64,000 nucleotides of DNA from Amoebidium appalachense (taxonomy: Eukaryota; Ichthyosporea). The stretch spans positions 22,197 to 86,196 of the forward strand of contig CAVNZM010000022.1 in NCBI GenBank assembly GCA_963693365.1, read 5' to 3'. Made by a program: the position numbers and the translations under genes. The notes beneath the pieces were generated by a model that saw nothing but the letters and a program-made list of their open reading frames with translations, made no database searches and was not told the origin of the DNA. This document shows positions 28,028-37,197 of this stretch, one piece after another (the first letter of the stretch is position 1; every line of letters starts with the position of its first letter).

Positions 28028-28186
28028 TTCTGGATGTATCTGGATGTCCGTGAACCAGTCACGGACTTCTGTGTTCACGAACCGCACCTATAAAACCGTC
28101 TACTTCGCATCATCTTTGAAGATCACGAATCACTCAAGCAATCACTCAAGATGAGTGATTGCCAGTTGGTTTGCATCCAAATTGCG

Positions 28187-28196
28187 CATATAAAAA
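28187..28196 (+). promoter_or_regulatory. TATA box of the YqaJ gene
   Basis: catataaaaa lies ~38 bp before ATG 28,225; a second cctataaaac occurs at ~28,086. The distance fits the 40-77 bp seen for other genes in this block. Confidence 0.5.
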
Positions 28197-28224
28197 CCCG
28201 ACTCGCACGAGAGATGTCCGCAGA

Positions 28225-28881
28225 ATGGACTTCATCACTCGCATCCAACAGCACGAAGTGCCGTACCCGCAGGGCAGCGCGGCGTGGCTGCGCGCGCGCG
28301 CATGCATGCTCACGGCCTCGGACGTGGGCGCCGCGCTGGGTGTGAATCCCTATGAGTCCCGCCGCGAGTTGATCGAGCACAAGTCCGGGCTGAAGCGGCG
28401 GGTCGTGGACCCCGTGTTCGTGGCATTCGGACACAAGCACGAGGCCAACGCGGCGGACGCGTACATGCGCGCGACGGGGCGCTCGTGCATCGAGCTGGGG
28501 CTGATCCGGCACGCGGAGCACCGGTGGCTGGGGGCGAGCCCGGACCGGGTGACGCTGTGCGGGCGCGCGGTGGAGATCAAGGTGCCGTACAAGCGCAAGT
28601 TCATGGACGGACAGCCGATCCCCGAGCACTATGTGGCGCAGGTGCAGACACAGCTGTTTGTGCTGGGGCTGGAGGTCGCGGACTTTGTGCAGTTCGACCC
28701 GCGCGACGGGTCGCTGCGGATCGACGAGATCCCGCGGGACAAGGAGTGGTGGGCCAAGCACGGCAAGACATTAATGAGTTTTCAGGCCAAAGTGTTAGAC
28801 ATACGCGCAGACCACGAGCTGCAGGGATGGGAGACAGAGGACCAAGACACGGCGATTTGTCACATTCCCGACTTTATATAA
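28225..28881 (+). CDS. YqaJ-like (lambda exonuclease family) nuclease
   Basis: A 218-residue protein from ATG 28,225. Family motifs are in order: W21-L-R-A-R-x3-L-T-A-S-D (start of the nuclease fold), G69-H-x-x-E73-x6-Y (FGHKHEANAADAY), SPDR (105-108, usually SPDG), V-EIK (117-119) followed by a basic residue cluster, and QVQTQLFV (139-146). D107, E117 and K119 would be the PD-(D/E)XK catalytic residues. These enzymes resect double-stranded DNA 5'-3' and feed recombination; they are common in large DNA viruses. Its length is typical of a stand-alone viral exonuclease. I see no adjacent annealase gene. Confidence 0.88.
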   Translation: MDFITRIQQHEVPYPQGSAAWLRARACMLTASDVGAALGVNPYESRRELIEHKSGLKRRVVDPVFVAFGHKHEANAADAYMRATGRSCIELGLIRHAEHRWLGASPDRVTLCGRAVEIKVPYKRKFMDGQPIPEHYVAQVQTQLFVLGLEVADFVQFDPRDGSLRIDEIPRDKEWWAKHGKTLMSFQAKVLDIRADHELQGWETEDQDTAICHIPDFI

Positions 28882-29140
28882 CTTGCACGGCGATGTGTGT
28901 AGATGGACACAGTCCACCGACTACACCCCAGCCCCGGCCATCAGTCGCAGTAGCGGCATCGGCAGTATATATACGACAAAGGGGTGTACGGTAAGATAGA
29001 GCATCAACAGGTACCGCTTTATCAATTTGAAATTTTGTTTTTTTGTGCAAGTGTGCTGGTCCGGGTGGCCAGGTGCCTGTATGGTGGGTGAAAACGGATC
29101 CAGTGACACCATGACTGCTTTATGGTTAATATATTATACA
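28882..29140. other. short intergenic region, no gene seen
   Basis: Base composition becomes AT-richer here than in the 5-28.9 kb part. An atatatacgac stretch and a ttaatatattatac box directly precede ATG 29,141. Confidence 0.4.
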
Positions 29141-29377
29141 ATGAAGCCCAAGTATGTCAAGGGACGGTACTGTAGAAGAGACAAACGGATCTACCGCCGA
29201 AAGCTCCGAAACGCACGAAAAAAGTACAAAGTCCAAAAGAAACATCTAAAACGCATATGGGAACCATCCTATCGTGTACTTGACTATGTGACCGGCATAC
29301 CGACCATGACAACCAAAAACGGGTGGGACATCACAAGCTACGAGTACCCCCTACACTACAACATTTCCCGTGTGTAA
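29141..29377 (+). CDS. small very basic protein
   Basis: A 78-residue protein from ATG 29,141, immediately after an AT-rich box; upstream in-frame ATGs at 29,081 and 29,111 are alternatives. The first half is extremely basic (MKPKYVKGRYCRRDKRIYRR...), the second half more ordinary (GIPTMTTKNGWDITSYEYPL). It could be a nucleic-acid-binding or virion protein. It ends 2 bp before the stop of the convergent gene at 29,380. The function is unknown. Confidence 0.45.
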   Translation: MKPKYVKGRYCRRDKRIYRRKLRNARKKYKVQKKHLKRIWEPSYRVLDYVTGIPTMTTKNGWDITSYEYPLHYNISRV

Positions 29378-29379
29378 GT

Positions 29380-31818
29380 CTACAAGGCCGCGGCCGCGTT
29401 GGAGGGGGGCTCGTCGTTGCCGGGGCCGTCGGCGCGATGGCGTCTGCGAGGTGTTTCTTCGTCCCGCCCGTCGCCATCGTCCGCCTCCGACCTCCGCCTT
29501 TTCTGGGCGGATTGCGACTCGAACACTTCCATTAAACCCTTCAACCGGGCGCCGACCCCAGCCTCGATGCGAGATTCTATGTCTTTTTCCAGGTCTTCTT
29601 TTTCCTTGACCAGTTCGGCAATCCTCGAATAATAGGATTCCCATTTCGATTCCCATTTCTGGTTCTTGTTATGTTCAGTCTCATAGTTCTGTGTGGTCTT
29701 TGAAAGCTCCCGTGTGAGTTTGGCCACCTTCCCTATCTGGCCAGCGAGTTCCGTCTCGAGTTCTTTAATTTCCCGCTCGAGGCGTTTTCGCTCCGTTTCC
29801 TTGGTCTCCTTCCATTTCGTATTTTCGGCTTCGAGTTTGCGAACTTTCTCTTCGAGGCCGTTGATCGTTGTCGAGTCCGCGTTGTTACGACGTGTGAGCT
29901 CCTCGATCTTCGCGTCCTTCTCCGCGCTAAGCTTGTCTAATTTTTCCCTCGTCTCTTTTCCTCCCACGACTGCGATCTTCAAATTTTGCTTCAGCGTCGC
30001 GCTTTCCTGCTCGAGCTTAACGATCTGCGCGCGGTGCCGCTCCGAAACCATGCCGACGAGGCGCGTGACGGTGGAAACCACCTCCATAGTGGCCACGGAG
30101 TCGCCGCCGAGTAGACCGGATAGGTCGCTCAAGGGGTCGGCTGAGGGTGGGAGTGCGAGACGCGCGGGCCGTCTAACGTCTTGCTCCTGCTCCTCCGCTC
30201 GCTCCTTCTCAGTCTCTCGTTCTCGTTCGAACTCTCGCTCCGCTCCCTTGTTCTCTTCACGCTCATCTCGCTCCGTTCCCTCGTTCTGTGGATCTCGTTC
30301 CAAATCTCGCTCCTCTCGCACTTGCTCCTCTCTCTCCTTCTCTCGCTCCTCCGCTCGCTCCATCTCTCGTTCCTTCTCTCGCACTCGCTCCTCCGCTTGC
30401 TCCTTCTCTCGCTCCTCCGCCCGCTCCTTCTTCTCTCGCTCCTTCTCTCGCACTCGCTCCTCCGCTTGCTCCTTCTCTCGCTCCTCCGCTTGCTCCTTCT
30501 CTCGCTCCATCTCTCGCTCCTTCTCTCGCACTCGCTCCTCCGCTTGCTCCTTCTCTCGCTCCTTCTTCTCTCGCTCCATCTCTCGCTCCTTCTTCTCTCG
30601 CTCCTTCTTCTCTCGCTCAATCTCTCGCTCCTTCTCTCGCTCCTTCTTCTCTCGCTCCATCTCTCGCTCCTTCTCTCGTTCCATCTCTCGCTCCTTCTCT
30701 CGCTCCTTCTCTCGCCCCCCCCCGTCCTTCTTCTCTCGCTCCTTCTCTCGCTCCTTCTCTCGTTCCATCTCTCGCTCCTTCTCTCGCTCCTTCTCTCTCT
30801 TGTTGTCCTCTCGATCCTTTCGCTTCTTTCGCTCCATTTCTCGATCCAACCTTGCGCTCTCTCGGTTAATTCGCGCCTCCCCTCGCCGCTGACTCTGCAG
30901 CTGTTTCTGTTGCTGGGCCCCAGCAGGCGAATGGAACAGTCCGGTCGTGGAAAATGGTTGGTGTTGCCCCGTGTGTGCCCCAGGAGAGAAGAGTCGTGGC
31001 TGTGCAAATGGTATAGGCTGTGGAGAGGCCTGCAGAGGCCGTGTCATTGGTTGTGGCTGAAACCCGAATTGCCGAGGGTCGAGAGTGTTGGGTAGAATTG
31101 GTCTGTTTTTGGTGCCGCCGGTCGTGGTTTGGGGTCCCGTGGTGGGAGCTGCCGGGGATGCAGAGGACGGTGCTGTCCGGGGTGGAAGATCGAACGGAGA
31201 TGCAGAGGACGGTGCTGTCGCGGGTGGAAGATTGATATCGGGAAACCAATCTACAGGGGGAAAATCTTCCTCTTGTAGGAGCAACCACTCGAAACTTTCA
31301 ATCGCCAACCAATCTATGTCCTGGGGCGGAATTGTCATCGAAGGGCGGAAAGTCTTTCCGGGTGTAAAACGTTGCAAAAATGTTGCCAAAGAACACGGAT
31401 AAACGAACGTGTTCACACCGGTCAAACGTGTAGCCGTTAAAGGTTCAACATAGAGGACTTTCAACTCATCGGCTAAATGCCTTAGTATCCCGGATGCTTT
31501 TCTCAGGCGGAGGAAATCAGAAAGCGAAGGTGTCGTGATGTGTTCATCTGGCTGTGTGCGCGATGAAGAATGTGAAGCAATGTGAATGAAATGGTGGAAC
31601 GGCGTATTTGGTCCTGTTTTTGTAGAAGGTACACAAACGTGGTTGTGGTCTTCTGTGCACTCGCCCAACGCGCACGATTTATCTATAGTCACATCCAAAA
31701 ACACATCATCTCCCCTCGTCACTAACGCTGCCTCAAAATATCGATCTTCACCAACTCTGACTCCAATAGTGCCTGGGGCGTACAGGCGCAATAAGCATGC
31801 AAACTGTGCTCGGTCCAT
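29380..31818 (-). CDS. 812-residue protein with a long E/R/K/M repeat coiled coil
   Basis: Starts at ATG 31,818. Residues 1-170 are globular, ~200-310 a P/S/T/Q-rich linker with a repeated TAPSSASP(F) phrase, ~320-560 a low-complexity helix made of MEREKEREKE- and KEQAEERVRE-type repeats, and ~590-770 a conventional coiled coil (VKLEQESATLKQN...). The repeat is encoded by ctctcgctcctt units (30,180-30,850), so slippage can change its length. It looks like a filamentous or scaffold protein; single-alpha-helix character is likely from the i/i+4 E-R/K pattern. No enzymatic domain. Open frames on the plus strand here are by-products of the repeat. Confidence 0.7.
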   Translation of the reverse strand: MDRAQFACLLRLYAPGTIGVRVGEDRYFEAALVTRGDDVFLDVTIDKSCALGECTEDHNHVCVPSTKTGPNTPFHHFIHIASHSSSRTQPDEHITTPSLSDFLRLRKASGILRHLADELKVLYVEPLTATRLTGVNTFVYPCSLATFLQRFTPGKTFRPSMTIPPQDIDWLAIESFEWLLLQEEDFPPVDWFPDINLPPATAPSSASPFDLPPRTAPSSASPAAPTTGPQTTTGGTKNRPILPNTLDPRQFGFQPQPMTRPLQASPQPIPFAQPRLFSPGAHTGQHQPFSTTGLFHSPAGAQQQKQLQSQRRGEARINRESARLDREMERKKRKDREDNKREKEREKEREMEREKEREKEREKKDGGGREKEREKEREMEREKEREMEREKKEREKEREIEREKKEREKKEREMEREKKEREKEQAEERVREKEREMEREKEQAEEREKEQAEERVREKEREKKERAEEREKEQAEERVREKEREMERAEEREKEREEQVREERDLERDPQNEGTERDEREENKGAEREFERERETEKERAEEQEQDVRRPARLALPPSADPLSDLSGLLGGDSVATMEVVSTVTRLVGMVSERHRAQIVKLEQESATLKQNLKIAVVGGKETREKLDKLSAEKDAKIEELTRRNNADSTTINGLEEKVRKLEAENTKWKETKETERKRLEREIKELETELAGQIGKVAKLTRELSKTTQNYETEHNKNQKWESKWESYYSRIAELVKEKEDLEKDIESRIEAGVGARLKGLMEVFESQSAQKRRRSEADDGDGRDEETPRRRHRADGPGNDEPPSNAAAAL

Positions 31819-32269
31819 ATCTCGCGGAGTCTACGAATTCTTACGCATTTTCGGCCTAGCGATTTAGTACATTGTGGCAGCTTATTTGGCCAGGGCTGGG
31901 TTTTGTACGTTTTCTTTTTATCAAAGAGTCGCGCAGCCAATCGTTCACTTCCGATGAACCAACAACCAATCGTTATTTCGATAGGAAATCGGTGATTGGA
32001 TGATATTCAGCCAACAAATGGGCTGTTGCCATGTGTCATTAATGATTGGTTTGTCGAAATGTCTCGCATTTTTCTTGACTTGTTGGATCGCTGATCTTCA
32101 ACCAGTCATATATCTACAAATTGCTTTTCTGTTATTTTAATTGGCTAGACGTCATGCAAGTGTTTTGGGCTAAAAGATTCCCGTGCTGTGATTGGTTGCT
32201 CAATCGTATCACGTTGGAAGATGCATCGGTATGTTGTTTTGCTTTATTGAGTCTCTCGGGTCGGACGTT
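31819..32269. other. intergenic region with CCAAT/ATTGG boxes
   Basis: AT-rich, no gene. It has at least seven CCAAT/ATTGG boxes (31,938, 31,968, 31,995, 32,043, 32,140, 32,190 and nearby), the densest cluster outside the 134-bp array. Confidence 0.45.
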
Positions 32270-32695
32270 CTACTCCGAGTCGCCGTCGTCGAGGATGGAA
32301 TCTGTTTCTATATAGTTGTCCTTGTCGACGTGTTTGAGTGATTGCTTTGTGGCGAGGTCTTTGTCCGGTATGGCAGTCAGGAAGGATACCAGGTCGTTGG
32401 CCTTTTTCGTGTCCTTGAAGTACGTTTCGAGCTGACGGCGGAGATACTGTTCGCTTAGTTGTGGCTTTTTGATTGATTCTTGAAGAATCAGAAGGTCTTT
32501 CGTGGGAAGCTCGAGTGACCTGACATTTCCAGACGACATGTACTTCAGAATGGCCTTCTTTATAGTATTCATTTTCTTGGTAACAGGTTTTGTCTGTGCC
32601 GCGTGCTCCTTGATCTGTGCGTGGAGGGTTGCATAGTCACGCAAAACGCCCTTCAAGCTCTCTACATTGGAGATCTCGGTGTTTGGTTTTCCCAT
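32270..32695 (-). CDS. 141-residue helical protein, DUF5760-like by eye
   Basis: Starts at ATG 32,695 with aaaatattatgtgtgtgtaa directly upstream on the minus strand, a motif shared with the HNH gene at 40,106. The protein is helical and charged (VESLKGVLRDYATLHAQIKE..., MNTIKKAILKYMSSGNV, QYLRRQLETYF) with an acidic tail (SILDDGDSE). The helix-Lys-rich turn-helix pattern recalls small DUF5760-type proteins of large DNA viruses; this is a weak impression. A DNA- or protein-binding role is possible. Confidence 0.6.
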   Translation of the reverse strand: MGKPNTEISNVESLKGVLRDYATLHAQIKEHAAQTKPVTKKMNTIKKAILKYMSSGNVRSLELPTKDLLILQESIKKPQLSEQYLRRQLETYFKDTKKANDLVSFLTAIPDKDLATKQSLKHVDKDNYIETDSILDDGDSE

Positions 32696-32891
32696 TTGCT
32701 ATTACACACACATAATATTTTGTGGTGTTTTCGGCGATGTCGTGGTGCCTACGTCATCGAGTCTTGGTTCTGCTTGCGTCATCGAGTCTTGTTCTGCTTG
32801 CGTCATCGACGATTATAAATGACGATGTCATCGACCGCGAGCCCGACCGACGTTTCGATCATTGGTTGGATTTGTCCGTGTGAACCCCAAG

Positions 32892-34133
32892 ATGCGTTTT
32901 GCGACGACCGGGGCGAGTTGTGTGCCGCTGTGCTTTTTCAACCATCCTGTCGAAGGAGCCTCCGTGTTCCTAGCCCGACCCCGTGCCTACAATCCATTTG
33001 GGGGTGTCGAGAGGTGGAGCCTTGAGACGGGCCCCGTTGGCTTCGCGAGCGCTGGTCTGGCGCGGTTTTGCGAGTTGACCACAGCGTACGTCGTGCTGGT
33101 AGTCGATTATCCGACGTTTGTTGTGTGGGGCAAATGTACAATCTCGTTGGTTAATCGCCATCGCGCGGAACCTGGCGTTGGCCAATCAGCGTTGCTGCGC
33201 GCGTCACCGGGCAGTGCAAACGCGGATAGGCGGGTTGGGGCCGCGTCGGGTGACATACTCGCGCTGGACGTCTTGCTGCCGTTCGATGTAACCGGTGCGC
33301 GTCTCGTTGGATACAGCGGTCGCCACGGGGTCGTGGTATTTTTGATCCACAGCAGCCCAGATCTGGGTGACTGGGCCTGTCCGCAGCTCCGGGGATATGG
33401 GACCGGTACTGCCGGGGCTGGGAAAGGACCCGGGTTGCCGCTTTGGTCGATGGACCGACATGTGGTCTCCGAGCATCCGTGTTCTGTGGGCGACTCACTT
33501 GTTGTGTTGTGTCGGGGAGAGCGAGGATCGACGTTTGTTGTGTCGGTTGATTGGGTCACGGGTGCGCGGAACTGGAGTGTCTGTCTGGGTGGGTGGACGG
33601 GCGCGATGGGGGTGTTGTCGGTGTCGAGTGTCGATATCCGTGTTCTGTACCACAATCATGCGCCAGGTGAGGACGGGACGCTCGCGGTGGTGGACGCGAT
33701 CGGTCTGCGGGACGGCCGACTTCTTGGGGAATGCAGAGTGGATATGCTGACGACTTGTAGACCTCATTGGTGCGGTGATGAAGTCGGGTGTGCATTCTGT
33801 TCAAAGGCACCCCTCGAGCCCACACATCGATACTTTGCCAAGCGTGCGTTATGTACTTGTTGGGTGGATATGTACGAGAGGACGGTGTTGTGCCGCGGGG
33901 GCGACCGATTGTATGTTGGTCGCCTGGGTTTCAGTAGAGGGGATAGCGATGTGCTGATATACGAAGTCGGCGCTGACGATGTGGTGCGTCTTGTCAGCCA
34001 GCATCGCGTGTTTCTGGATGGTGTCGTGCACGCGCTGACCATGAGTGTCGCCAGTCGATTCGTTGTTTTGGGGGCACACGTGACCGCCGATGGAGGGAGT
34101 ATCTTTCAGGTTTTTCGGTGGAAGATCGAGTGA
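32892..34133 (+). CDS. unknown 413-residue beta-rich protein
   Basis: ATG 32,892 is the first ATG of the frame. The protein alternates short hydrophobic strands with G/D turns (for example HGVVVFLIHSS, SLVVLCRGERGSTFVVSVDW, GTLAVVDAIGLRDGRLLGECRVD, SRFVVLGAHVTADGGSIFQVF), the pattern of a beta-propeller (WD40/PQQ-like). The repeats are too divergent to count by eye. It has many cysteines near 300-330 (CGDEVGCAFCSK...CTCW). The function is unknown. Confidence 0.65.
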   Translation: MRFATTGASCVPLCFFNHPVEGASVFLARPRAYNPFGGVERWSLETGPVGFASAGLARFCELTTAYVVLVVDYPTFVVWGKCTISLVNRHRAEPGVGQSALLRASPGSANADRRVGAASGDILALDVLLPFDVTGARLVGYSGRHGVVVFLIHSSPDLGDWACPQLRGYGTGTAGAGKGPGLPLWSMDRHVVSEHPCSVGDSLVVLCRGERGSTFVVSVDWVTGARNWSVCLGGWTGAMGVLSVSSVDIRVLYHNHAPGEDGTLAVVDAIGLRDGRLLGECRVDMLTTCRPHWCGDEVGCAFCSKAPLEPTHRYFAKRALCTCWVDMYERTVLCRGGDRLYVGRLGFSRGDSDVLIYEVGADDVVRLVSQHRVFLDGVVHALTMSVASRFVVLGAHVTADGGSIFQVFRWKIE

Positions 34134-34172
34134 TGTGTGGGCTCCTATTGCCCGGTGTACTAACGATTTGAA

Positions 34173-34351
34173 GCTACACAGCTGGCTATTTTTGTTTTCG
34201 TGCTCGCTTATTAGTATTCAATTTACACACCGTGTTCTGTCATTTGGTTTCGGTGTTGGCACTAAGATATGTAATTGCACACCGACATGTGTCGACGGTT
34301 CATAGTCTTTGCTTCTGTTTGCCAGCACTGCCAAAGTTTGTATCCATCAAA
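34173..34351 (-). repeat. right arm of the ~180-bp inverted repeat (partner 1,087-1,266)
   Basis: This is the reverse complement of 1,087-1,266 with scattered substitutions. It lies just after the stop of the 32,892 gene and outside any gene. Confidence 0.8.
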
Positions 34352-34437
34352 CATTATATATAAACTGTATCTGTATCTGTGTGTTGTTCCCCGTTCCGTG
34401 CATGCTCGATAATAGCAAGTAAAATAATGGGTTAGTC

Positions 34438-35418
34438 TCATATGACCACTGATTCGATGTATCCTCGGGTGGGTGCGGCGTCCCTTGCAGGGCAGCTATG
34501 TGTGTGTTGCATTTGTGTTGTGGATTGTGCGTACGGGTCGAGCTTGCGTTCGTGGCCGACAAAGAAATTTGTCGTGAGAGTCGCGATTGTTCGGCTTGAC
34601 GCGAGTGTCACTTGGTATGCCTTGAGGGATGCACATGCAAATGCTTTGTCGTCGAAGAAAGACTCGCATCTCGCCAGTGTTTTTGAGATTGTTGTCGAGC
34701 TGGATTTGACGGCCGTGACCGTTCCACAGTCGTGCAGTGGAAACGCAACATATGTGCCTTCAAAAGCACCCTTGACGGTCCAACAGGAGCTCTGTCTGTC
34801 TCCAGAGAAGTGGATCAGTCCTGAAGATATTGCCCCGTGAACTGTCCCGTCGTATGTCATCCACGGAGACGATCCGTGTGTGAATACGCGGCCGCCGTGT
34901 ACATCCAGAAATGCAATTCTATGGATGTTTGGGTCCCTCGATGTGGCCGTTTTCTGTTGGGGTTCGTTATTTTCCTGGTAGAGTCTTTTGTAATTGGCGA
35001 GTTCGTGGTGAAGCCTAATGTTATCCTTTTCCGTCTCTTGTAATGAATTTATAAGCCTGTTCTGATTATTTAAGAGCTTGATCGCATTGCTTATTTGCGA
35101 CATGATATTTTCCAATCCCTTCTCGAGTGGATCGTCTTTGGTTTTTTCTGTTGTGCCTGGTTGCAAATGAGCAGCCATCGTCGTGAAATGGTTCAAAATT
35201 TTGAGTGTCTGTGTGGAGGTTCTGTTAAACATGTTTATTATATTTTTAATGTCGTCTATTTTGTTTGGGTCGTCGACATCAGTGCCACCCCCAACTGTTC
35301 CCGATCCAGCGGTGTCGCTTTCTTTTGGCATTTTCGATAACAATCTGACGATGTCATCGTGTGTGGCGCTCAGTGAATTCCGAATTCCGCTTAGAATTTC
35401 TTCGTTGTCGGTTGACAT
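34438..35418 (-). CDS. unknown 326-residue protein
   Basis: Starts at ATG 35,418. Residues 1-160 are helical with a coiled-coil segment (IMSQISNAIKLLNNQNRLINS...), preceded by a T/G linker with DVDDPNKIDD. Residues ~165-300 are beta-rich (AFLDVHGGRVFTHGSSPWMT, GTYVAFPLHDCGTVTAVKSS) and resemble the C-terminal globular domain of a trimeric fibre-like protein; that is inference from the helix-then-beta layout. No family is recognised. Confidence 0.6.
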   Translation of the reverse strand: MSTDNEEILSGIRNSLSATHDDIVRLLSKMPKESDTAGSGTVGGGTDVDDPNKIDDIKNIINMFNRTSTQTLKILNHFTTMAAHLQPGTTEKTKDDPLEKGLENIMSQISNAIKLLNNQNRLINSLQETEKDNIRLHHELANYKRLYQENNEPQQKTATSRDPNIHRIAFLDVHGGRVFTHGSSPWMTYDGTVHGAISSGLIHFSGDRQSSCWTVKGAFEGTYVAFPLHDCGTVTAVKSSSTTISKTLARCESFFDDKAFACASLKAYQVTLASSRTIATLTTNFFVGHERKLDPYAQSTTQMQHTHSCPARDAAPTRGYIESVVI

Positions 35419-35496
35419 TTCTGCTTATCATTGCTGTGAAAATATCGACACCGCCCGAGCGACAAATTATTGGTCTCGTAACAGACACGCCAATCG

Positions 35497-36960
35497 GCTA
35501 GTCTGGTGGGACGGAAGCACGGGTTCTGTGTGGCGACCAATCGGAACGCGCGGTTGGGGCGTGGTCGTGGTGACGGGGCTGCGGTCAAGAGTAGAAGCAT
35601 CATCGAAGACCCTGTCGTGTCGGACGCGCAATCTGATTGGTGGGACGGAAACACGGGTTCTGTGTGGCGACCAATCGGAACGCGCGGTTGGGGCGTGGTC
35701 GTGGTGACGGGGCTGCGGTCAAGAGTGGCGAGCATCATCGAAGACCCTGTCGTGTCGGACGCGCAATCTGATTGGTGGGACGGAAACACGGGTTCTGTGT
35801 GGCGACCAATCGGAACGCGCGGTTGGGGCGTGGTCGTGGTGACGGGACTGCGGTCAAGAGTAGGAGCATCATCGAAGACCCTGTCGTGTCGGACGCGCAA
35901 TCTGATTGGTGGGACGGAAACACGGGTTCTGTGTGGCGACCAATCGGAACGCGCGGTTGGGGCGTGGTCGTGGTGACGGGACTGCGGTCAAGAGTAGGAG
36001 CATCATCGAAGACCCTGTCGTGTCGGACGCGCAATCTGATTGGTGGGACGGAAACACGAGTTCTGTGTGGCGACCAATCGGAACGCGCGGTTGGGGCGTG
36101 GTCGTGGTGACGGGGCTGCGGTCAAGAGTGGCGAGCATCATCGAAGACCCTGTCGTGTCGGACGCGCAATCTGATTGGTGGGACGGAAACACGGGTTCTG
36201 TGTGGCGACCAATCGGAACGCGCGGTTGGGGCGTGGTCGTGGTGACGGGACTGCGGTCAAGAGTAGGAGCATCATCGAAGACCCTGTCGTGTCGGACGCG
36301 CAATCTGATTGGTGGGACGGAAACACGGGTTTCTGAGTGGCGACCAATCGGAACGCGCGGTTGGGGCGTGGTCGTGGTGACGGGACTGCGGTCAAGAGTA
36401 GAAGCATCATCGAAGACCCTGTCGTGTCGGACGCGCAATCTGATTGGTGGGACGGAAACACGGGTTTCTGAGTGGCGACTAATCGGAACGCGCGGTTGGG
36501 GCGTGGTCGTGGTGACGGGACTGCGGTCAAGAGTAGGAGCATCATCGAAGACCCTGTCGTGTCGGACGCGCAATCTGATTGGTGGGACGGAAACACGGGT
36601 TTCTGAGTGGCGACTAATCGGAACGCGCGGTTGGGGCGTGGTCGTGGTGACGGGACTGCGGTCAAGAGTAGGAGCATCATCGAATACCCTGTCGTGTCGG
36701 ACGCGCAATCTGATTGGTGGGACGGAAACACGGGTTTCTGAGTGGCGACTAATCGGAACGCGCGGTTGGGGCGTGGTCGTGGTGACGGGACTGCGGTCAA
36801 GAGTAGGAGCATCATCGAAGACCCTGTCGTGTCGGACGCGCAATCTGATTGGTGGGACGGAAACACGGGTTTCTGAGTGGCGACTAATCGGAACGCGCGG
36901 TTGGGGCGTGGTCGTGTGGTCAAGAGTTCGAAGACCCTATCGTGTCGAACGCGCAATCTG
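35497..36960. repeat. ~134/135-bp tandem array, about 11 copies
   Basis: Unit starts (at atctgattgg) fall at 35,631, 35,766, 35,900, 36,034, 36,169, 36,303, 36,438, 36,573, then about 36,708 and 36,843, with a partial first copy and a shortened last one. Each unit holds ctgattggtggga, the box gaccaatcgg (gactaatcgg in later copies) and ggttggggcgtggtcgtggt. Period 134/135 is not a constant multiple of three, so the long open frames on both strands are not genes. Confidence 0.92.
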
Positions 36961-37197
36961 ATGTGTGATATTTCTGTTGTTGTTTTTTTTTGTTAATTTA
37001 TCCTCCTTCTGTGATTGATGTACAACAATCTTAAACCGGGCGGTCCAATTAATGGGTGTCTCTTGATACTTTGTTTTTGTCGCTACGTTGTGTGTCTCCT
37101 GGCTATAAGAAGTGTTGCGTGTGTGTCAGTATGCTCATCCTACAGTCGCAGCTTTCTCTTCACATCTACTCTAGCTCTCAACGAGGCTGTTTTCAAC
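36961..37197. promoter_or_regulatory. leader region of the 37,198 gene
   Basis: A short T-run (about 36,980), a CCAAT at 37,045 and a ctataagaag box at ~37,102 precede ATG 37,198. No other gene is seen. Confidence 0.35.

Noticed and set aside
30181-31095. Leu/Ser-rich plus-strand frames
   Set aside because: Shadows of the E/R/K repeat of the minus-strand gene.
35506-36961. Open frames up to 351 codons on both strands
   Set aside because: By-products of the 134/135-bp array; the period changes frame between units.
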